From Megalonaias nervosa (Eukaryota; Mollusca; Bivalvia; Unionida; Unionidae): DNA of 64,000 nucleotides. Below the pieces are notes generated by a model that saw only the letters and a program-made list of their open reading frames with translations, searched no databases and had not been told where the DNA came from. The DNA is taken from positions 1-64,000 of the forward strand of contig JAECUM010001162.1 of NCBI GenBank assembly GCA_016617855.1. The letters are read 5' to 3'. Positions 58,285 to 64,000 of the stretch are shown here, in pieces (positions within the stretch are counted from its first letter, which is position 1; every line of letters starts with the position of its first letter). Both the position numbers and the translations under genes were made by a program.

Positions 58285-58665
58285 AGAGTTCTTTATTGTG
58301 ACAGCCATAATGGATATCAGATTGGCACCATTTTCATTCAAGACCAACAAAACACCAAAAGAAGTCCTCTGGTGAAGCCCACATCATTACGACTCTGTTC
58401 ATGTGGAACTGGGATTTACAAGACTTTTAAGCAGACTGCCTCAGCAAACACACTGGATATCAAATTGGCATCGTCTTTATTCTGGACCTAGCTAGCTAAA
58501 CATCACAAGAAGTTTTTTGCAGAACCCCATGTTGATATTACCATCCATGTAGGAGGAAAAGTGATTAAATTTTCAAGATGGATACCCTGGTAACCATACT
58601 GGACTCCATGTGTGCACCATTTTTATATAGGACCGATGAGGCATCATAAGGAATCTTTCTGCGAA
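58285..58665. repeat. GGCCAC interspersed family, copy
   Basis: ATTGGCACCATTTTCATTCA, AGACCAACAAAACACCA, GTGATTAAATTTTCAAGATG and ATAGGACCGATGAGGCATCA follow the family order; the palindromic core is degraded. Confidence 0.7.
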
Positions 58666-58807
58666 AAGGGTAGATGCAGATTCATACCTTTAGAAATCTA
58701 AATGCATTTTGTACCCTTAATAAGGCATTGAAGTTCAACATTGCTTAATTATTAGGGTGTGTCAGTTATAAATAACCCATGCCTAATATACCTGTTTGTT
58801 TCCAGTC

Positions 58808-58988
58808 GTGTGTGTGTGTGTGTGTGTGAGTGATATGGATTTTTAACATAGCTTTAACAATTTTTCAGTCATATCACTACGATGTCTGCAGTGGCAGTTT
58901 ATAGTGATGTCTAGCACTGGGGCATGACGCCACACACATGCAGTCACATGATCCTGAGACCAAGCTGACCAGTCCTAACACTAACCTC
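58808..58988 (-). mobile_element. SINE family 2, copy 5, 5' truncated
   Basis: Starts at the (CA)n tail (GT on the plus strand), continues through AACAATTTTTCAGTCATATC and GTTTATAGTGATGTCTAGCA, and stops at CTAACACTAACCTC before the tRNA-like head. 5' truncation is typical of reverse-transcribed insertions. Confidence 0.88.
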
Positions 58989-59919
58989 AATACAGGTATC
59001 TGATGAAAGATTGTTAATAAAATTGGCAAATACACAGTTTCCCACTTAGTCCTCAATTTCCTAATGGTGTTTGCATTTGCAGCAACACTTTTCAGTAATT
59101 CCGATGTCATTTTGATGTGGAGAAAGATACCATTTTGATGAGATATCACACATACAAGTCAGATCTCTGAGATGTTACGAAGCTGAGAATGTCAAAATTT
59201 GGGTGATTTTTTCATCTGGTCAGGCAATGCTATAGTTGCTGCAGGTCACTGGTACTTTAAAGAATAAAGATTAATTGACACATTGCCACACCATAGGGAA
59301 ATGCCAGCAGACAGTTCTATAAACATGTAATTACTTTTCACAAGAATAATTTTGCCAACTTACATCTGAAATGAGTATTTTAAGTGGCTCGACTGATTCC
59401 CACCAACTCTCACAACATGAATGCTGTTGTGATCTATTTACAAAGCAGATAATGTTCAGCCAAAAGCCAATTGGTCAAAATCAACTTGGGGTGATCACCT
59501 AAAATGTTCAGATTCTTTTAGTCAATCAGCAATCTTCCTTTTTATGGTGCATTTGTGAAGCTTTATAAAATGTATTATTGACCAGATTTGATTATTTAGT
59601 GTGAAAATGGTGGAAATTGGAATTCTTTCAAATGCAAGTTACTGACATTTTTCTTGTGAAAAGTAATTATATGCTTATATATCTGCTGACATTTTTACCT
59701 TAGCATGACAATAAATAAATAAAACTGCACAGTCTTGACAATTCTGGTGATCTGGAGCACACGTTACAATGTCTGACCAGACGAAAATCATAAAATTTTG
59801 ACTTCTCCATATCTTACCTCATCCCTAAATCTAACTCATATAGATGTGTGACAACTCATCGAAAGGAAAATTATAACAACTATATTAATAAAAGGTTTCA
59901 CTGTAAATGCGAAATTATT
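58989..59919. other. No recognised feature
   Basis: A short minus-strand frame near 59000-59120 has no acceptor/donor pair and no similarity that I recognise. Confidence 0.4.
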
Positions 59920-60270
59920 TACCCGACACATGGTATCTGGGTCTACACAGTTTGTTCCGAGTAATCAGTAAAACAAACAACACAAACCTGATCTGCCAGT
60001 GCATTCTGCAATAGCAGATCAGAGTCTGTGTTTTTTGTAGTTTGATTTGACTTATAAGCAAGGATTCAGGATAGGCATACCATACAGTCCAACTGCAAAC
60101 TGTACAGACCCAGATTTGATGCTGCATAATGCACCAGCAGATCTGGGTCTGTGCAGTTTGTTAGGCGTAATCAGTAGAATAAACAGCATAAACCCTGATC
60201 TGCTGGGGCATTATGCCTCGACAGATCAGGATCTTTGTTCAGTTTGACTCAACAAATAAGTGAGTATATA
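59920..60270. mobile_element. Hairpin MITE, copy 7 (nearly two units in tandem)
   Basis: First unit: ATGGTATCTGGGTCTACACA, AACCTGATCTGCCAGTGCAT, TAGCAGATCAGAGTCTGTG, ending TTGACTTATAAGCAAG. The second begins near 60075 with CAACTGCAAACTGTACAGAC, carries CCAGCAGATCTGGGTCTGTG and CCCTGATCTGCTGGGGCA, and ends CAAATAAGTGAGTATATACA. The two copies are in the same orientation. Confidence 0.75.
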
Positions 60271-61765
60271 CAGTAATAATGCTGTATGTACATCCCTCCA
60301 AAAGTTTCTTAACTATTAGAAAGTGAAATGGTTTTAAAAGGAATCATTATACAACAAATTTCTTTGGTGTTTCCGATTGGTAAAACAGATTCTCCTTTAT
60401 CCATTAACCTTTAATCACCTGCACATACCTTAAATGTATGATATATATGTGCAGCTATACAAACCTAGAAATTGCTTCATCTGTAAAACTGGTGAAACAT
60501 GTAATGCTAGGTTAGTCAATATTTGTTTATGATTTCACTCATTAATTAACTATATTCACACAAGTCATGCTATTATTAACTTATTAAAGACAACAAATGC
60601 AGTTGAAACAACAAAGTGAAGGAGCTCTGGTCTCAGCAAGAGTCATCAAAATATAGCATATAATCCCTTTCCCCATTTCCCACCTATGTAAAGACTGACT
60701 CACTGAAAGTTCCCATTGGTGCAGCACTCATTTTATATACTGTACTACCAATACTTTCTTTCAATGGTAACAGATGACCATTGGTCTTTAATGGTACCTA
60801 TAACATATTATTAGCAATATCATGCCAATGCAATGGAGACTAAATGCCTTTCCCAAGGACATCTCAACCTGGGTTGGGGTGTATCTAACCTATGGCCCTT
60901 GGATATTAGTCTGACATGAACCTAGTCAGGGCTTTCATTTTCAGCCAGGAGCCGGGTGATTTACATAGCTACTTTTACTTTACACCCAGATTGTTTTAAA
61001 ACATGTATCCCCACAGGGGAGAGGTCCCACCCTCACCCCCCACCTACTCTGACAACTCACCCTCCAACTTTAAATCTAATGCAAAGCCCTGCAAGTTTGG
61101 CTGGAAGATCTGAATAAAACAATGGATTATGTTCCTAAAGCAAAATTATATACAGGCAAACTGACAAATATAGTGACCAAGAGATAACTCCACCCCCAAG
61201 AACATTGTAAAGAACTGTAAATAGTAAAAGGCACATTTAGCCCCCTTGTCTAACATCAACATTCACAGATATATTCATGTTTTGGAATTATGGTCTGGAA
61301 ACAAAAGTATAAATAATGAATGAACCAACAAAAATGGAAAAAAAATGTCAAACATACTGAATGTGATAAACTGTGAATTGGAAACAGGACATCAATATCA
61401 CTGTTGAAGAAAGCACACAATAAACAAAATTATTTCTGAGCAGTCTCAAACGGTTTTGGAATTTTGCTCCGAAAAAAATGTATGGATAAATTGACAAAAA
61501 CATTAAAAATATTTTAATTTAAAAATTGTAAATAGCAACAGGCATGTCTAATGCATGCACTAATTTTTTATGTATTCTTGAATGATTTTTACTTTGAATA
61601 CACAAATTAAAGTTGGCATGATGGATGGATGCTTAAAAACACAAAAAATATTGAAATTAAAGAATTGTGAGGCACAACTGAGTTTAAAACACGTCCCGCA
61701 TTTTTTAAAAATGTCTTCAACATTAGAAAGTGAAAATGATGGATAGATGGATGCCATATAAACAG
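60271..61765. other. Mostly unassigned; possible old SINE trace
   Basis: 60840-60880 has TAAATGCCTTTCCCAAGGAC, matching the centre of SINE family 3, but its ends are lost. Recurrent CTGTAAATAGTAAAAGGCAC-like phrases near 61210, 61530 and 62000 suggest a dispersed repeat of unknown class. Confidence 0.4.
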
Positions 61766-61953
61766 GTTGGTTGGTTGTTGGTTTTATACAGCATTTTTAA
61801 CACATTGTTTTTTTTGTATCATGCTTAAAAAATAGCAAATCAATTGCCTTTTCCAAGGACATACAAAGACAGCAGATCCATGGCCTGAGTGGGTATCACA
61901 CCCACAACCCTTCAATTTTGAGTCTGATACTCTACCAGCTGACATAGTGGCTC
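61766..61953 (-). mobile_element. SINE family 3 (tRNA-derived), best copy
   Basis: The complement begins GGAGCCACTATGTCAGCTGG, TAGAGTATCAGACTC (tRNA box A-like), GGTGTGATACCCACTC (box B), then GTCCTTGGAAAAGGCAATTG, CAATGTGTTAAAAATGCTGT and an ACCAACAACCAACC tail. Confidence 0.78.
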
Positions 61954-62013
61954 CATAGAAAACAGATAAAAACATGAAACATACTGAAACTTTCAAATTG
62001 TACATAGCAAAAG

Positions 62014-62014
<1 letters not shown>

Positions 62015-62045
<31 letters not shown>

Positions 62046-62369
62046 GTGTGTGTGTGTGTGTGATTTGGATTGTAGCTTTAACAATTTTTCAGTCATATCA
62101 CTACAATGTCTGCAGTGTGGCAGTTTACAGTGATATCTAGCACTGGGTTATCATGCCGCAGACATGTAGCATCATGTCCCACCCAGTCACATTATCCTAA
62201 CACCAGGCCAACCAGTCCTAACACTAACCTCTTAATGCTGAATGCCAAGCGAGGCAGCTATTAGAACCATTTTAATAAGTCTTTGGTATGACTTATTCAG
62301 GATTCAAACCCATGACCTCCTGCAGCCAAGGCTGATGCACTAACCACTTAGGCCACTGGAGTGGTCCAA
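62015..62369 (-). mobile_element. SINE family 2, copy 6, with longest (CA)n tail
   Basis: Full minus-strand copy; the tail is a GT run of about 24 units interrupted by one GC. Flanks AGCAAAAGG (62006-62014) and AGCAAGAGG (62370-62378) are a probable target duplication with one mismatch. Confidence 0.9.
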
Positions 62370-64000
62370 AGCAAGAGGCACATCTTCACTACTTGTCCAA
62401 CGTATGTTCCAATTTTCATAGTTGTACCCTGAATGGTTTGCTACCTGCTCTACAAAGAAAAATATTTATGGCCAGACACAAAGATGAACAATGTAAAAGC
62501 TGTGTCTCCCTGTTTTACAAACAAGGGGTATTATAAATGCATAATTAACAACATCACTCTGGATGACTGTGACATTGACACAGATATCGATACATGATGC
62601 AAGCTGTGCAAAACATATAAATGCACCCAGGAATCAGTCTGAATCAAATTTTTGCTACTTTCACTTATGATTGTGTTAATATGTGTTCTTTAAATGACAA
62701 AAACTCAACCTCATCCCAGCTACCACCAGCTGTCATTCAACAAGTTGTTTATTCAGCATTTTACAAATACCAAAGAGCTGGCTACATACCAAATGTTGTG
62801 CAATTATGCCCAAGGCAATGAACTGGACAGGCCACCTGTATAACTGATGGAGCACAAGCAAAGCCCTTGTGTTACATATATAACATATACATTCAAGTAA
62901 TTATACCGGTTACTTTTTCATTCAATTTTTCAGACATTTTCACAAAAAAACTGGAAATGACATCTTTATAAAATGATGAGATTTTAGGATAAACATCTTT
63001 GATTTTAAAGAAATTAATATTCTGCTCAGTGCCTGTGGTTATCTCAGTCCTGGGAATTTGTTTATGACCCTAACAAACAAGACACACATCAGAGGACACA
63101 AAAAGAATTAATTAGCAACTAAACAGGACCCGTTACATGGAGGAAATTACTGAATTTACACTGACAACATGATAGAATGGAATGTTGACCTCCTTTAATG
63201 AGAGTAAAAAAAAAACTATCGATTTTTATGCATTTTCATCAATGCCAATTTAACCTATTTTATGTTTGAAAATTACCACATCACTGTGCTCAATTTTCAA
63301 GTTTTTGGTATGTAAACACAGTCATAGTATGAGTCAATTAAGACCATATATGGATAAGGGGTGGGGTGAGATGGGGTGTGGTGGGGGAAACATGAATCAG
63401 TGCTATGGAGTTATCAGTGAATAATGTGACAGGTCACACACATTGGCTTTTTGACCCCAGACAATACAGTTATAAAGTGCATCATTGAGTAAGTTATTTA
63501 ACAGTTCTTCGAATACCAAATGTCATGTACTAAAGAAATAAAGGAGGAAAGGGTTGTTGTTATGGCAACCTGTAATGGTGCCGTGGTCCCTAGTATGAAG
63601 TCACCTTTCTATGCTGAAAAGCCAGCCTCTTCAGACATTATAAATGTCTGACAGTGTGACAGAGATGTAAGGTGAAGTTGTTTGCATTTGCAAGATGAAC
63701 ATGGGAGGGAATGTTGGCATACCTCTGTTACGTGTACTGTAACAGACATTTCTTTGGAATTGTACTTGTGGAAATTGTACATGATCTAAGCACACAGCTA
63801 ACTAAAATGACTGCTCCTTTGTGCTCAAAAAATCAGCCTGAATTAGTCTAAAGTAAACTTTAGAAGTTAGTAAAATAGGGAAAAAGAATTCTGCCAGACT
63901 AGACAGTACTAGCTTTTGAATGTGCAATAATGTGTTACCAAATATATAAAATGTTATTAAATAAAAGTTCCAGAAGTGATAATGACCAAGCAGAACTAGC
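62370..64000. other. No recognised feature
   Basis: A G-rich stretch (63357-63389) and otherwise unique-looking AT-rich sequence. A 66-codon frame at 62621-62821 has no support. Confidence 0.45.

Noticed and set aside
33400..64000. Upstream kinesin motor-domain exons
   Set aside because: I looked for the P-loop and the LVYYLK-type end of the exon preceding EHTLVG on the minus strand and found no convincing splice-flanked candidate.

Overview
This is a 64 kb piece of animal nuclear DNA: AT-rich, intron-dominated and packed with tandem arrays and interspersed repeats. There is no operon-like or prokaryotic organisation. The repeat repertoire suggests a lophotrochozoan, probably a mollusc: tRNA-derived SINEs with a 'TTTAACGCCATTTTTCAGCA' body, CR1/Jockey-type LINE debris and an L2-like 'AAGCGCTTAGAG...GGCGCTATACAAA' tail. 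That taxonomic placement is inference.

The only host protein-coding gene I can support is on the minus strand. Three exons (33309-33161, 17767-17658, 10777-10640) join in matching phases (0/2, 2/1, 1/1). They encode a kinesin-3 forkhead-associated (FHA) domain followed by the start of an acidic, coiled-coil-like stretch; the best fit is KIF13 (Drosophila Khc-73). The motor domain and the C-terminal tail must lie outside the window or in exons I could not recognise. Most of the window is therefore probably intron of this gene, with introns of about 15.4 kb and 6.9 kb between the visible exons.

Region by region: 1-10.6 kb holds a hairpin MITE, a tRNA-SINE, 45-bp and 33-bp arrays and mariner-like MITE debris. 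10.6-11.3 kb has the third exon, with a TA-flanked MITE that itself carries a SINE starting 20 bp from the splice acceptor. 12.3-15.1 kb is microsatellite and minisatellite DNA. 15.6-18.9 kb has a SINE with a perfect 17-bp target duplication, the second exon and a 51-bp array split by a SINE. 19.5-22.1 kb is a repeat family rich in GGCCAC...GTGGCC palindromes. 23.6-25.2 kb is a 49-bp array with a 10-unit higher-order period. 27.4-29.7 kb holds a 55-bp x4 array, a foldback MITE, a decayed piggyBac element and a 28-bp array that shares sequence with the MITE end. 30.3-33.1 kb has nested SINEs and a 48-bp array that runs up to the first exon. 35-36.6 kb has a split 36-bp array. 40-43.85 kb is a large 57-bp satellite with a 10-unit higher-order period. 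45.6-47.9 kb is a decayed LINE interrupted by a SINE. 50-56.5 kb is more arrays, and 57-64 kb is mostly unassigned with scattered SINEs and MITEs.

About a quarter of the window is tandem repeat by rough addition. Long open frames in the 57-bp, 48-bp, 45-bp and 36-bp arrays result from unit lengths divisible by three and should not be read as genes. The main biological theme is how transposon ends, SINE tails and minisatellites interact inside the introns of one conserved gene: several arrays begin at, or share sequence with, the terminus of an adjacent mobile element.
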